From contig NC_079884.1 in NCBI RefSeq assembly GCF_029227915.1, positions 25,854,001-25,918,000 on the forward strand: a DNA stretch of 64,000 nucleotides, in the 5' to 3' direction. Position numbers and translations under genes: made by a program. This DNA comes from Hydractinia symbiolongicarpus (taxonomy: Eukaryota > Cnidaria > Hydrozoa > Anthoathecata > Hydractiniidae). This document shows positions 35,431 through 47,969 of the stretch, one piece after another. Below the pieces are notes generated by a model that searched no databases, had not been told where the DNA came from, and saw nothing but the letters and a program-made list of their open reading frames with translations. How positions within the stretch are numbered: the first letter of the stretch is position 1; each line of letters begins with the position of its first letter.

Positions 35431-37005
35431 CTAAATACTAAATGAAATTTCTCCAAATCTGCTGTATTGGTTAAAAATTATTGTAAAGAAAAATTGAAAG
35501 AACGATATTTTTTGCGATTTTGTGGTGGATTTTAATTGAAAAAGAAAATACTTAAATTTTTGCGTGCTAGTTTCTACGAACATACTAAACGTGATTAATT
35601 TCATCGAATTTTCACAAATAATATTTGTTGGATAAAGTTTTACATTTGACCAAAAGTTTTTGTGAGGCATAATTTTCATCAGTCGTAATTTTTGTTGAAT
35701 AGAGTTCTCGCCCTTGTTTGTCAAACTTTCATCATGAATTTCTTTTACGATTTCATTCATGGGTACATCAATTGAGCTGTGTATCCTTCTTCTTTCATAC
35801 AGAAAGAAATGCAAAACAATTAAACCAGTCAAAAAGCCACAATTAATTGATGATGCTCTAGATAACCATCTACCACCGTATTTATCATAAATAACTCCTC
35901 CAACAATACTTCCAGTAAAGTTTCCTAAACTGTAATATACTCTAGTGACAATAGTAAACATTGTCACAGAGATTTTGATGGGACTTATCTTGTTTGTGTA
36001 TTCCACAGCTGCTGCCCAAAATATTGCAAACCCAAAAAACTGGAAAAGCTGGATAGGTACCATCAGATAGGGTTCTTCAACAAAAGACATCGATAAAAAT
36101 CGCAAGCAATATGAGAATGTAGCAATAATAAAACTTGGATAGGTACCGCAAAATAATTTTATTAACTTTGCTGAAACACGAAATACTAGAATTTCAGATA
36201 CTGATGACAATGCTGAAGCTAAACCAATGATGGTTTTTGTTCTTCCCAACTCTTTCTCCATAAATATAGCTTGAAATCCATTTATTAGAGAGAAATTGAT
36301 TCCCATGTGTGCTACAATGATCAAGAAGAAGATAACTTTCATTTGGCGACATGTTGAGAATAAAGTTTTTGCAACATTTGTTTTGTTTTTGCTGGAAACA
36401 CATTCACATTCCTGGTTTTCAATACACTTGTTTTCCACGAAAGTAAAGGTAGCAACTTTACCATTATTGTCTTTTACCTTTATTTCTCTTTTGCTTTTAC
36501 TCTTACATCTTTTTCTAATCTGCTTTTTTCACTACTAGTGACGTCCTTATGCCATGTTACCAATGGCTTCGATATACTTTCATTTTGGCAATATTTCATT
36601 GATCATTGGTCAATATTTCATAAGATTCTTCCCATGCATGACAAAAAATAACTTATCTCCTGCACTGTTCTCCACCCCAATCTTAGCATCTGCTGCTTTG
36701 GCAATCCATGGTAAAGGTACAATCGTTGAGGATGTCAGTAGAACCAATTTTTCTCTACGAAAGTGGTTAGCTATTGCACCAAAACAAGGTGATATTACTA
36801 GTGAGAAGATAGTTCTTATACCAGCAATAAGAACGCTTTGCGTAACAGATAAACCAATGGAATGGAAGAAATTTATTAGGTATGGTAAAAAACAACCCAT
36901 AGTTCCATAGATTGCAAAATAACATATTTTTGCGGGAATAAGCGCTTTTATAACACGTGGTGACGGAGCGTTAATCAGTCTGGTCGCGTCAATTGGATCG
37001 TTCAT
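35431..37005 (-). pseudogene. MFSD6-like major facilitator pseudogene, internally deleted
   Basis: A relative of the intact gene at 52114-53616, in inverted orientation. The N-terminal part (37005-36610) covers the first three membrane helices (AKICYFAIYGTMGCFLPY, PWIAKA) and ends in a stop after FFVMHGKN. About 165 residues present in the intact gene (helices 4-6 and most of the central loop) are missing. After a stretch with stops, the C-terminal half (36438-35431) resumes with helices 7-12. This half is much closer to the intact gene than the N-terminal half: the block from YPSFIIATFSYC through AAVEYTNKISPIK is the same in protein and almost the same in nucleotides. The frame then runs past the normal C-terminus. 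The step in similarity suggests gene conversion or recent recombination. Confidence 0.8.
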
Positions 37006-37600
37006 ATCTACTTTAACTGGATAAAAGATCTCATAAATGGTTTGAGCTGCGTCACTTCAGACTCTAAAATTATAATCTTTTGTTAAAAAACATCGCAGCA
37101 TTTATCAGTTTCACATTGAATGATGCAGCTCTAAATTAGAGAATACAGCAAGACACTAGTACAGAAACCTTTGGAAAACTAAAACGAATTAGAGACACTA
37201 TCTGAGAAAATATAAAATGTCATAAAGGAAAGTTTATACCCTTGCAGAGCTCTCCACTTTCAAAGATAAAAAATATCACATCAATGAATGAGAAGTAATA
37301 ATTTTTTAGAAACAAAAAAATAATATAAAAGTTATGTTTCATTCTATCTGCAGACATCGCCAGAACTTTTGTCGTTAGATCTTCCTTTTTGTAAAAAAAA
37401 CAGCAAAGCAATGTTACAATATTGACATATTTCAAAGAAAGGAAAAAGCATATTATTATAAGAGGGTAAGCAGGTGCGGATCCAGGGTTAGTCAGATAAG
37501 TCGCGTGACTAAGTGTAAATTTGACGAAAAATGTTAGCCAAGCGAAGATGTCGACGATCAAGGCGTTGCAAACGGAGGGCGTTAAAAATTGTAATTTTTT
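37006..37600. other. Intergenic, nothing recognised
   Basis: AT-rich flank upstream of the MFSD6-like pseudogene. No domain or element ends seen. Confidence 0.4.
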
Positions 37601-37649
37601 TACGGCGAAAAGCCATGGTTCACAGCCCTCTCCAATTCGCCTATAGCGA

Positions 37650-37835
37650 TGTTGACGTCAAAGTTGTGACGTCGCTACCATATAGACTGAGAGGGTTGCA
37701 AATTATAGCTTACAGATTTTGACTGATTCATTTTGACTAATCAGTCACTCAGTCAGTCAAAAATCAAATAGCTATGGCCCGCAACCCTCCCCATCTCACC
37801 TAAGGGGCCTGTGACGTCAAAATCGTGACGTAATT
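37650..37835. promoter_or_regulatory. Paired CRE-like sites around an inverted repeat
   Basis: The unit TGACGTCAAA...GTGACGT occurs twice (37653-37674 and 37812-37832). Each includes a full CRE palindrome TGACGTCA. Between them is an imperfect inverted repeat (GAGGGTTGC...TAGCT against AGCTA...GCAACCCTC) with an inner TGACTGATT/AATCAGTCA pair. The cluster ends about 180 bp before the ATG of the vertnin-like gene, so it may be a CREB/ATF-type promoter element or the core of a small fold-back repeat. Confidence 0.45.
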
Positions 37836-39234
37836 TTCACACTCTATGCGTAGTCCAACAATATGTGGCCCGCAGCCGGCGAAGGAAATTTAGGTTCCGT
37901 TTTGCGTGGTTACTGATAACCTGTTAGGCTATAGTTTTAACTCCCATCCGTCAGGATTAGTCAAAGACTCACGCCTTTTGGCTTGGATTCTTTCCGTACT
38001 ATTATTGATTATGGCTGCAGCAGATATGTTGGCGCGGGTGCTTACTGATTTAAAGTGTGATAATTTTGAATCTGTTCGTAAAATGCAAAAAGAACTTTTA
38101 GAAAGTGTTTATTCTCGAGCATTTTTGTTGTGTGGGGATATTTATCCCTTGGTTGGTAAAAGTCTTCATCGGAATTCAGGTCCAGATATATACCTTCCAT
38201 CTGAGGCGAGGTGTGAGGATAAAGGAATTATTGTTTTAAGGTGAGAAGTATGTTTTTTACTCTCCAACACACCTTGCATTTATCTAAAGGTTTTCAGTAT
38301 ATCTGCTACGAAAAGCTAGTTGGGGAGAGCTTTATACAACAGACTATTAAATTAAAACCAAATACAAAAAGATTTAATTAGCTAATAGCTAGGGCTAATA
38401 CACCTTTACGATAATTCGGAAAAAATAACACTCCATCGCAGCTTATTTTGCAATCAGAGGAGGTAAACATTACACTTTTATAAGAGTTTATTAAGGAGAA
38501 AACACTATTTTTCGTGATAACTTTTCTTGCCACGTTTTGTTTTTAATGAAAAGTACACATAAGTTGTATCTTATTATTATTAACGTTTCCTAAAAATTTG
38601 AAAGAAATTGATACGACGGAAGTTAAAAAACTGGAGAAAACACGCTTTCGTCTCTAACAAACTCTCATAAAAACACGAGTTTTACCTCCTTTTTTTCGAT
38701 ATTGTAAAACGATGGAGAGCCGTAGGAACGCATGTACAATTGAATTGTCATAAAGGTGTATTGTTTTTGTAATATGAGCTTTGAACAGAATTTTCAGCAT
38801 TGCGGAGGAATTCTTTCTCAATTAATATTTGTGTTGTTATTAGAAGCAAGAACTTGACATCTGGATAAGTAAGGTTGGTGATGAAAATAAACAACTCTTC
38901 GAATGACTATTAAGAAACAAGTTTGTTGAGTAAAAGGTCATGGTAAAATATATTATTTTTAGATCCAATCCATCAGGAGACTGTCTATACAGCTCAGCAT
39001 CGTTGGTATAGGCATAGGTGATAATTCTCTTGTTGATGTTTTGAGAATCTTGACATCCATAGAACTTTTCTTGCATCCTTCCTTTTATTCCAATCATCCT
39101 TGTTTTCAATTTGCTTTTAAAAACCAAAAGGCAAATATTTTTATATCTGAGAAAAGTTTATTCAGATTTTCCCTTTCCCATATTGTTTGTGATATGACTC
39201 TTTCTCCTGAGGAGGCAGTTAAAGCAGAAGCAAT

Positions 39235-39373
39235 TGAGAGATACCAGCAGGACAAGAAATAACACGTGTGTCTCGTAATATAGTTAAATACAAAGAGGCT
39301 ATGTACACTTCACTCCATGCCTTACATATACAAATATATAACAGTCTGTATATATGCAGTCTCCGACACTACA
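39235..39373 (-). repeat. 3' LTR of the gypsy element
   Basis: 139 bp, identical to 47831-47969. On the minus strand it begins TGTAGTGTCGGAGACTGC and contains TATATAC and TATATATT, which could serve as TATA boxes. Confidence 0.95.
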
Positions 39374-39385
39374 TTACTCCCCTTT

Positions 39386-42300
39386 TTATTTCAAAGACTC
39401 TGGGAGATCTACTTCGTATTCTGTTAGCTTTGACGGCTTCATTCGTTCACGTGTAGATCTTCTAACTTGTTCCATCGCAATTTCTTGATCGAGATTATTC
39501 CAATCTTCCTCTACTTCATACTCCACGGTTTGCATACTTTCATCTTCACTGGTTACTGCGTCTTTGTCCGCGTCTCTTTCACAAGTTAACGGTGGTATAT
39601 CGCAGTCTGCTACAGATGTTGATTTCGTGAATAGTTTCTGACTCCTTTCTTTCCCTGGGTGATTGGGAATTTTCTTGAAAAAGGTGCTATGCCGTGTGAT
39701 GACATGTCTATCCCACTCTGCAGTGACTCTGCCACCAACCTTTTTGATAATGCGATGTGGGGTTCCACAGTAGGGCGTATCACTCTTCTTTTGTTGCTTT
39801 TGGCGATACATAACCCAATCACCCACTTGTAGCTCGCTCTCTGCAACATATGCTTTTCGGTCAGCATATTTTTTCATCGAGGTTTGTCTTGCCTCCTGCT
39901 TGGCTGATATTTCGGTGTGGAACTTTGGCCTTTCAGCGCGGCGTACAGCAGGCAACCGGGTTCTGTATTGTCTGCCATTGAATAGAACCTCTGCTGGACT
40001 GCGACCCGTCACTGTATGTGGAGTGCCCCGGTATGCCCGCAGTAAGCGCTGTAATTCATGTCTCCAGTTCAGGTGTTCCTGCAAAGACGTTTGCAAGAGC
40101 TTCTTGAGATTGTGCATAAAGTTCTCTACCATGCCATTCGTCCATGGTGCTAGGGGTATTTTCGGACCATGCTTGAATCCCATGTATTTGGCATAGCTTG
40201 CAAATGTTGTGCTACTGTAAGGCGGGCCGTTATCTGACCCTAGATATTCCGGAATTCCAAAAAGTGCAAAAATGCGATCCATGGCTGGCAGTACTGATTG
40301 TGCAGATGTGGCGTGAACGACCTCTACAGCAGGGTAACGAGAATACATGTCTTGTACAACTAGTAGGTACTCATTACCACCCTCGATTGGCCCAAATAGG
40401 TCAGTGTTAAGTTTAATCCAGGGTTGTTCTGGTAGTGAAGAAGCTTTCATTGGTTCTTGTTGTTTCGTATCCGTTGCAGCTTGACACGGGTTGCAAAATG
40501 CTACAGATGCCTCCACCATAGCATCTATTCCTGGAAACCACATAGTGCTTCTGATGAGTTGTTTGCATTTCACTATGCCTTGATGGCCTTCGTGCGCTAG
40601 CTGTACAGTTTTCTGTTGTAGCTGTGACGGTATAATGATCCTGTCTCCTCGCAATATAATACCTGAATCGTCCACACTGATTTCTTTGAAGATGGCTTTG
40701 TAGGGTTGTAGCTCTTTCTGCCTCTTGTCAATGTATCCTTGTCGTACAGCAATGGCAAGAGATTGAAGCGTGGGATCTTCCAACGTTGCTTGCACAATCA
40801 TATCAGTGGTAATAGCTGAATCACTTCTCATGACAGCATTGGTGACTAAGTATAAAGGAAATTCACTTTCTTGTTGGGATGGAGCCTGCTTTTGCTGTGG
40901 ATGGCGAGAAAGATAATCAGATGGGTTGACTGAACCAGGTTCGTGTATTAGCTGGAAATTGTAGCCTTGTAGTTTTAGTTTATGCCTCAGAATACGTGCT
41001 GGCATGTCCTGCTTCGTTTGCTTATACAAGGCTAGTAAAGGTTGATGATCTGTACTGGCAGTATATTGGGGAAGCCCATACAGATATATGTGGTTCTTCA
41101 TTGTTCCAAAAACGAGAGCAAGGCTTTCAATCTCTAGTTGTGAGTAATTCCTTTCGGTAGGTGTAGTAGCTCTACTGTCATAACGAATAGGCTTAAAGAT
41201 GTTGTCTTGAGGATCTCTCTGGGCAAGGATGGAAGCAAGACCATCCTTCTTCGATCCGTCTACAATAAGCTTGGTGTCCTTACAGGGATCAAAATAAGCC
41301 ATTGTTGTGTGTTGCTTCAAAACTTCCTTGAGCTTGTTGTATGCAGTGTTGCACTCATCTGTCCACTCAAAAACTTGGCCTTTACATGTTAGTTGTCGTA
41401 AAGGTGCAGTAATGTTGGCATAACCAGGAATAAAGGTACAGCTGAAATTGGTCATGCCTAGAAAGGATCTCACTTCCGTTGCATTTGAAGGTGCTGTCAT
41501 GGCATCAAGCGCAGTCACCTTGGCAGGATCCGGTGATATACCACTAGCCGAGAATATTAAACCAAAAAATTTAACAGATGTCACATTAAGTTGACATTTG
41601 GATCGTCCTAATGTTAATCCACAGTCTGCTAGTCGTTGTAGAACCTGGATTAATGTTAAATCATGTTCTCGTTGAGTACGACCAAATACAATGATGTCAT
41701 CATAGATGTTAGCAGCCTGTTGGATGTCAGCTAAAGTGTTAGTCATTTCGTCATGGAATACTTCTGCAGCTGAATTGGTTCCAAAGTTGAGTCGCTTGAA
41801 TTGACGTAGGCCTTTATGAGTGTAAAACACTGTGACGTATCGAGATGAGTCATCAATTTCAAATTGATTATAACCATGGTTCATGTCCAGCTTAGAAAAA
41901 TGGCATGCCCCATTCATTCTGTATCTAAGTTCCTCAATCGTTGGTATGACATGACGCGTGCGTTGAATTGCTTTATTGGCGGTAGTCATGTCAATACTCA
42001 TTCTAATTTGTGATGGATCGGCTTTTGGTGTTATGACAATGTTGGAGACCCAGTCAGTTGGTCCCTCTACCCGTTCAATGACATCTTCCTTTTCCAGCTC
42101 CTGTAACAGAGTCTCCAACTTTTCACGGTGTGCAAACGGAATACGACGTTGCGCTTGCACAACTGGGCAAACTGTTTCATCAATATGAAGGTGAACCTGA
42201 CGATATTTATGCTTCCCAATGCCATTGAATACTACATCAAAGTGGTGCATAATTGCATCAACCTTCTGTTCTTGATTGTGTGTTGTGACTTCAAGCTGCT

Positions 42301-45300
42301 TTTCAAGTTCAACCGATGTCTCTATGGGAGTTAGATGTTTGGCCATTTCTCTATAATCTAGATGTTGTACTTTGGTGTGTACCTGTTTTACAGTTTGTTG
42401 GTTGTCAAGGTGATTTACATTGATAGCCAATACATCTAAATCGAAAGCTGTGTATTTGCCCATTAAACTTTGTGCAGCAGCTCCCTCTGTTACATAAAAG
42501 GTAGCCTGGACATTGTTGTTGTTGTTGGCAGTGATTTGTGCCTCAAACGCCCCCTTGATTGGTAATGTAACTGAGTTGTATGGTTGCAGTTTTGCCTTGG
42601 TTGATCGAAGAGGAATGTGTTTTAAGTGTTCTTCATAAACATTCCATGGAATTACATTTGCATCTGCCCCCGAATCTACTTGCATAGTGATCCTGGTGTT
42701 GTCGATGTTTACCTCGATTACAGTGGATGGATAGTTTTCACAGGTGGTTCGTAGCTTCTCCTTCACTGCATTAAGTTTAATTTCTGTTGCCCCATATTCG
42801 TAAAATGACCCTCCTTGTGGTCCTGGCTGTGCAATAAGCAAGTTGCAGGCACTAATCTAGAAATTGGAGGCAGCGTACCTATGCTTACAAAAAGGGCAGT
42901 GGAAAAAATGGCCCCCACCATGGTTGGGGGCCAAAAAAAATTTGGGGTTTGTGAACGCTCTAGAATGGCTAATATAGCATTTCCCAGGCTTATTTTGATA
43001 ACATTCAACCAAGTTGTTTCTTCTCATCAGTACTTGTTTCCATTAGTATTCATTTAGAAACACAAAGCACAAGCCCAACTACATCACAACCATCAACGAT
43101 AGTCGACGAAACAGTCACGCCGACTACGCCGTTGCCGGTACCATTATGAACGAACGAAGAAACAATGATTGCGTGATTAGCAAAATACTGACCACAGTCC
43201 CTTTCTTAAATTGTACTCAAATTACAACAAAGTATATTATGCATAAATCTTTCTCGGCGAAAAAGTATTGTTCTATATCATTCCGAAACTTTAGCTTATT
43301 TTCACAGAGACTTTGTTAACAATTTTTTTCGTTGAGAAAGATACTATATTTCCGATGAAAATATGCGTCTGTTACGATTTGTTTTCCAAATCTGTAAAAC
43401 TCTGTCGACTTCCCTATTGGATAGAGGATTTGTTGCATGCGAGATGCGCATCAAGGCATCTAAACTTTTTTGGTCGAGATTGGTCCGTTTGTCGTTCATG
43501 ATGAGCTTCATACGAGAAAAACCACGTTCCACCACAGCCTCTGATTGAGGCACAAGAGCATATAGACGAAGCAGAGTTCGAACATTCGGGAAGGCAGAAG
43601 AAACAACGCTATCACGCAAGAGATCGATTGCTGTTAAAGGTGATCGTTTCTTGTCGACAATACTTTTTAAGTCATCCTGGATTGCCTTAATCTCCCGTTT
43701 TGTCTTCCGCTTGTCAGCTTCAGCGTTGAGGAGTTTGGCTTTAGCGCTCTTTTCTTCACAGGATAATTCGGCCCTCAATGCAATCTTACGAGTTGTGACA
43801 TAATTTTTATAACCCGCGTATTCCATTTGAAGAGACTCGTTTGTGCAATCAATGATAGGATTGCTTAACACTGTTCGGCCTTGATAGGTATCTTTAGCAG
43901 AGTTGCCGTAAAAATCAAACGCCACTTTTAAGGAATCGTTGCCATAATTTGAAAATGTTACGTCAGTCGATTCTGGTATACCAACAGGATCAAAAACTAA
44001 TAAAGATTCCACGGGTGCCATGCAGGACATATCGAATGCTGCTTCCATCTCTCCTGAAAATTTCGAAAATTCAATTCAAAAGATTTCCAGGTCATAGAGT
44101 CAAAGCGTTATGGGTCAAATCAATTTTGTTCCCAGAGAGCCCCTTTTAGTTATGAAACAACGTTGTTACGACATTATTATAAAATATGCTATTGATGGCC
44201 ACAATTTCTATTTGAATACTACCCTTAGGAAAAATGAAAACAAACCTATAAATCCTGTGATGAATGGACTACCGTATTTCTCATGGAATTCTTCAGCATT
44301 GATAGAATAGTCGACTTTCAATCTTTTGCGAGTTCCGCGTGAAGCAACATTCTGTTTCGTGAACGATTCAACTTGCGTGAGAATTTCTTTGTGTGAATTA
44401 AAGCTTTTCAAATAAATGCTATTTTTATTCGACGCCATATCTCTCAAAATAGAAATTGTGGTAGCCATAACACGTCGTACTGCACCAAAATCTTTATGAT
44501 CAGATTGTAAAACCATTGAAAGACCATTGATTACAGATAACACATCTTCGAGAAACGTTATCTGGAGAACTGTGTTCACATTCAAAAGCTCAGATCGATA
44601 TCCTATCAATTCGGGCTTGGGATTTCGAGTAACAATATCGTCAAGGGCCGAAATGATCATCCCATATCTCTCTCTACAGCGTTTGCAAGCAGCGCCATGA
44701 GAGAGCCATCGCGTAACAGCAGCTTTTATGACATTCAGAGCCTTCAACCCGTACGCCTCTTGAATTTCTCTCAGGATGTATCGATTCTTGCTGCTGAAAT
44801 GGAAAGTTTTCCACAGACCTAAAAGCAACGCATCGATTGTTTTGAGCCATGGGAAATCGTCCATCAAGTGCTTAAAACACAAAGCGAGACGATGGCAGCG
44901 ACAGTTGACATAAATTGCATGAGGTGCATAGTTTCTTATCCTCCGTTGGAGACCATTATGTTCTCCTGACATGGAGTTAGTTCCGTCGAGACACGAAAAT
45001 CTCGTCTTTTTAATGTCAATGTCCCTGTCTTTCATTACAGTTACCACAGCGTTCATAACGATTTCCGACTGGGTTGACGATACCTCGACTAAGGAAATAA
45101 AGTCCATAAATAGATCTTGTTTGTCTTCGTCGTATGAGCTTATGAAAATCCCAAGCATTTCTCTCCTTGCAGCATTAGAGGACTCGTCCGCAAACAATAC
45201 TAAGTCAACAGATTTTTGGATCCTCTCGTCAGTTTGTTTCCATAAATACTCGTCCAATGCAGTGAGTAATCCGTCGCATGTCTCATGAGAAGTGTATTGG

Positions 45301-47568
45301 GCATTCTTAGCGCAGTTACGGAGATACTGTTTTATGATAGGCTCCTCCATTTCGTTTGCAAGGAAGTCAATCATCTTAGGATATAACGCCTTGACTGGAA
45401 GATTGTTTCTTGCAAGAAAATGCACAATGCGAATCAATTTTCCTACATACAAGGAATTAGCTTCCCGTCGGTCTGCTACTGAAACTTGTGGGGCATTACC
45501 CAAGGTATCGGTGATACGGAGATTTGTCATAGCATTGACAGCTCTGATGTGCCTACTTGCCTTCGAATGGCGTTTCAGTTTTTTTCCAGCATTTTCATTG
45601 AAATGGACTCCTTTGTGTGACCATGCCCCTCGATCACCCCCACTTGGACAGGCCGTAGTAGCGTAATACACATCGCAAATTTTACACATATATCCATGTA
45701 TAGCTTGGTTGTAGTAAAGCCAAGGATATATGTTTTCGTATTTACTTTGATCGTAAAGACGGTGATCTATGTGAGGCCGTTGTTCGTTTTCAGTTGGAGC
45801 AGGAACAGGGTCGTTTAAAACTTCATCTTCATCTTCGTCTGATTTATCCGTAACACTGTCCTCCTCGCTACATGTTTTTTCTAATACTTCTTCATCGGAA
45901 GAGTCCTCCGTGATCAATTCACTGAGAGAAATGAAAAGAAAACATAATGAGCGCTAGATTATACGATTTGTAAAAATCAAGAAAAACAAACAGATACCTA
46001 TTCTCGACAAGACTTGACGATTGTGAATTAGAAGCTTCATCTTGTTTATAGCTAAAACATTGCGCAATAGTTTTTGAGCCTTTAGCAGCCTTTAACTTCT
46101 CTATGTTTTTTTTCTTTTCTAATCTTTTTTTCGTTGGCATTTTGAACCCGAACTGTGAACTTCACGAAATTCAACTTCTTTGGATAAATAATCTGGAAAT
46201 CTTCTTTAAGTCGATTATGTAATTACGTAACATAATAAGACATTAATAAATTATTATTTCATTGTTTCAAAACAATTGAAAAGAATTCGAAACACATGGT
46301 GTTCAATTCGTGTTTTTGTTTAAAAAATCGAAAATATGTGTTGTGCACATGTGTTGGTAATAAAACCAAAATAAAACAAACAATTTTAGATAGCGTGGAA
46401 GTATATTTAGTGTGAATGACCTACGGAAACAACACGAAATGTAAACATGGCAGCGCACACGAGTTTCTTCGCGAAGATAAGTATATGTTACGTGAAGATT
46501 GTTGACGCTGTGGTATATTTTCCTTTAGGGCACCGTGAGTGAAAAAAGGGCACTTTATATCAGAAAAAGGGCACTGAATCTTGGGATTTATTGCTTCTGT
46601 ATCGCCCCACCCCTGGCCAGACCTCGTTTTTGAGGTTTTCAAAGAAAAATAAAATTTCTGATTTTTTTTCTCTATAGGGCAGCGTCCGAATACCGGACGC
46701 TCTTTTGCTCTAGATTAGTGCCTGAGTTGACTTTCTTGCTTTCACAAACTCGTGAAAAATGATTTTTCTTGCCACAGTTATTACATGTGGCACCTCTTGC
46801 TTTGCAACTTCCTTTGTGTGGTGTCGTTTCTCCACAATAACGACACAACTCAACCATTTTTGTTGATTTGTTGGCAGGCTTCTTTGGTGCCAGCCGCATA
46901 CCTTGCTGATCAGCATAATGTGCCAATTTGTTAAGGTCGATATTCTCCGCCGAATGAGTATTATGAGGTTCCATCGTGTTTGCCTTCATGTAGCTAACTT
47001 CTCGGTGAGCCAGCTCCATAGATTGTGCCAGTTTCATCATTTGCTCGAAAGTCATATCATCTCTTATGACAGCTGTTTGCAATTTAGGAATCGGTGTGTG
47101 TAGAGTAACCACCAACTTAATTGCTTCCTTCATGTTCATTTGATCAAATTCACAGTCTCTTGCTTTAGTCTTTAAACGAGTAACCCATTGATCATGAGTT
47201 TCTTGAGTTGAGAGTGGTCTCATGCAGAAAAATTTGTATCTTTCTGCAGTGAGATTCTTTGAACCTTTGAAATGCTCTTCGATCTTCCTCTTTGCCTCAG
47301 TGTATGTCGTCCCTGTATCTTCGAGGGTGTTGTAGAGCTCCCGCAACTGATGGCCGCCTAAGGCTAGGAGCGCTGCTTTTTTCTTAACTTCTGGTGAGAC
47401 AGCCCCATCTTCTGTCGGTACTGTATCTAGTCCTTCAAAAGTAAAACAATATTCCAAATTTTCTACCCACATACACCAACGCTTGTGTATGTTTGAAGTA
47501 GTTTCTTCGTGATCCTGTAGTTGAAATTCTTGCACACACGAGCGAAGATTCGCTAAGGCATGCGCCAT
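39386..47568 (-). CDS. Ty3/gypsy gag-pol polyprotein, one frame, split by the hAT insertion
   Basis: Gag starts at ATG 47568 and reads to 46726. After the hAT element the same frame continues from 42841 to 39386, so the uninterrupted parent had a single 1,432-codon gag-pol with no shift between gag and pol. Gag (281 codons) has a retrotransposon-gag region and ends with Cys/His knuckles (CRYC..., then CNNCGKKNHFSRVC). Pol, in order, has: aspartic protease (VDSGAD); reverse transcriptase, with IYDDIIVFG near 41690-41710; RNase H (VDGSKKDG, then LEIESLAL and TDHQPLL); integrase zinc finger (HEGH...CNPC); and integrase core (NTDLFGP, SDNGPPY, NGMVENF). The tail is acidic, with no chromodomain seen. 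All catalytic motifs are present. As it stands the frame is broken: gag runs 17 codons into the transposon and stops. Confidence 0.93.
42846..46724 (-). mobile_element. Complete hAT-type DNA transposon, copy 2, nested in the gypsy element
   Basis: Same 16-bp ends as copy 1 (CAGGCACTAATCTAGA at 42846, complement ending at 46724). It is flanked by the 5-bp duplication AGTTG (42841-42845 and 46725-46729). It has the same length (3,879 bp) and a constant offset to copy 1. All translated frames I compared are identical, and no base difference was seen in the stretches checked. It splits the gypsy gag-pol frame near the gag zinc knuckles. Because the gypsy insertion is itself young, this hAT insertion is younger still. 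Confidence 0.95.
43344..46140 (-). CDS. hAT-family transposase, copy 2, three exons, 833 aa
   Basis: Same exon structure as copy 1 shifted by 38,793 bp: 46140-45998, 45921-44273 and 44053-43344. The spliced frame is open throughout. The zinc finger, the two core Asp regions, the Cys/His segment and the C-terminal VERGFSRM dimerisation region are all intact. Identity with copy 1 implies recent transposition of a functional family, or very recent duplication. The differing target duplications at the two sites favour transposition. Confidence 0.88.
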
Positions 47569-47830
47569 ATTTGTTTATGTTTTACGCACACAACACTTGA
47601 AGCCTAATTTGGTTGAGCGTGGTGATGTCCTACGTAAAGTCGTAGCCGTAGTACAAAAAAAAATGGCGGAGGTGGCTCCTGGCGAGCGACGCAGCTTGAG
47701 CGTAACAGTTTTCTTCCAAACGGTACAAGAATTCAGTACAAGGTTGAAAACGTATTTGTACTTATCTGACAATGTTTCTGAAATGTTGTGGTAAATTTTC
47801 TTTGTATAAAATCCAATCCTCGTCGCCAAA

Positions 47831-47969
47831 TGAGAGATACCAGCAGGACAAGAAATAACACGTGTGTCTCGTAATATAGTTAAATACAAAGAGGCTATGT
47901 ACACTTCACTCCATGCCTTACATATACAAATATATAACAGTCTGTATATATGCAGTCTCCGACACTACA
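47831..47969 (-). repeat. 5' LTR of the gypsy element
   Basis: 139 bp, identical to the 3' LTR. The candidate primer-binding site follows directly on the minus strand, at about 47830-47813. Confidence 0.95.

Larger units (their letters stand above)
39235..47969 (-). mobile_element. Young Ty3/gypsy-type LTR retrotransposon, itself interrupted by hAT copy 2
   Basis: Two 139-bp LTRs (39235-39373 and 47831-47969) are identical base for base. They start TGTAGTG and end TCTCA on the minus strand, and the whole is flanked by the 5-bp duplication GCAAT (39230-39234 and 47970-47974). A polypurine tract (AAAAAGGGGAGTAA, minus strand) abuts the 3' LTR. TTTGGCGACGAGGATTGG follows the 5' LTR and is the likely primer-binding site. 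Without the hAT insertion the element is about 4.85 kb. Identical LTRs indicate very recent insertion. The LTRs are unusually short for this class. Confidence 0.95.

Noticed and set aside
38840-39262. Frames entering the retrotransposon LTR (for example ending ERYQQDKK)
   Set aside because: The terminal residues come from the LTR; the host frame ends at 39234 and resumes at 47975.
46672-46725. Last 17 codons of the apparent gag frame
   Set aside because: They are read from inside the hAT element; true gag coding stops being gypsy-derived at 46726.
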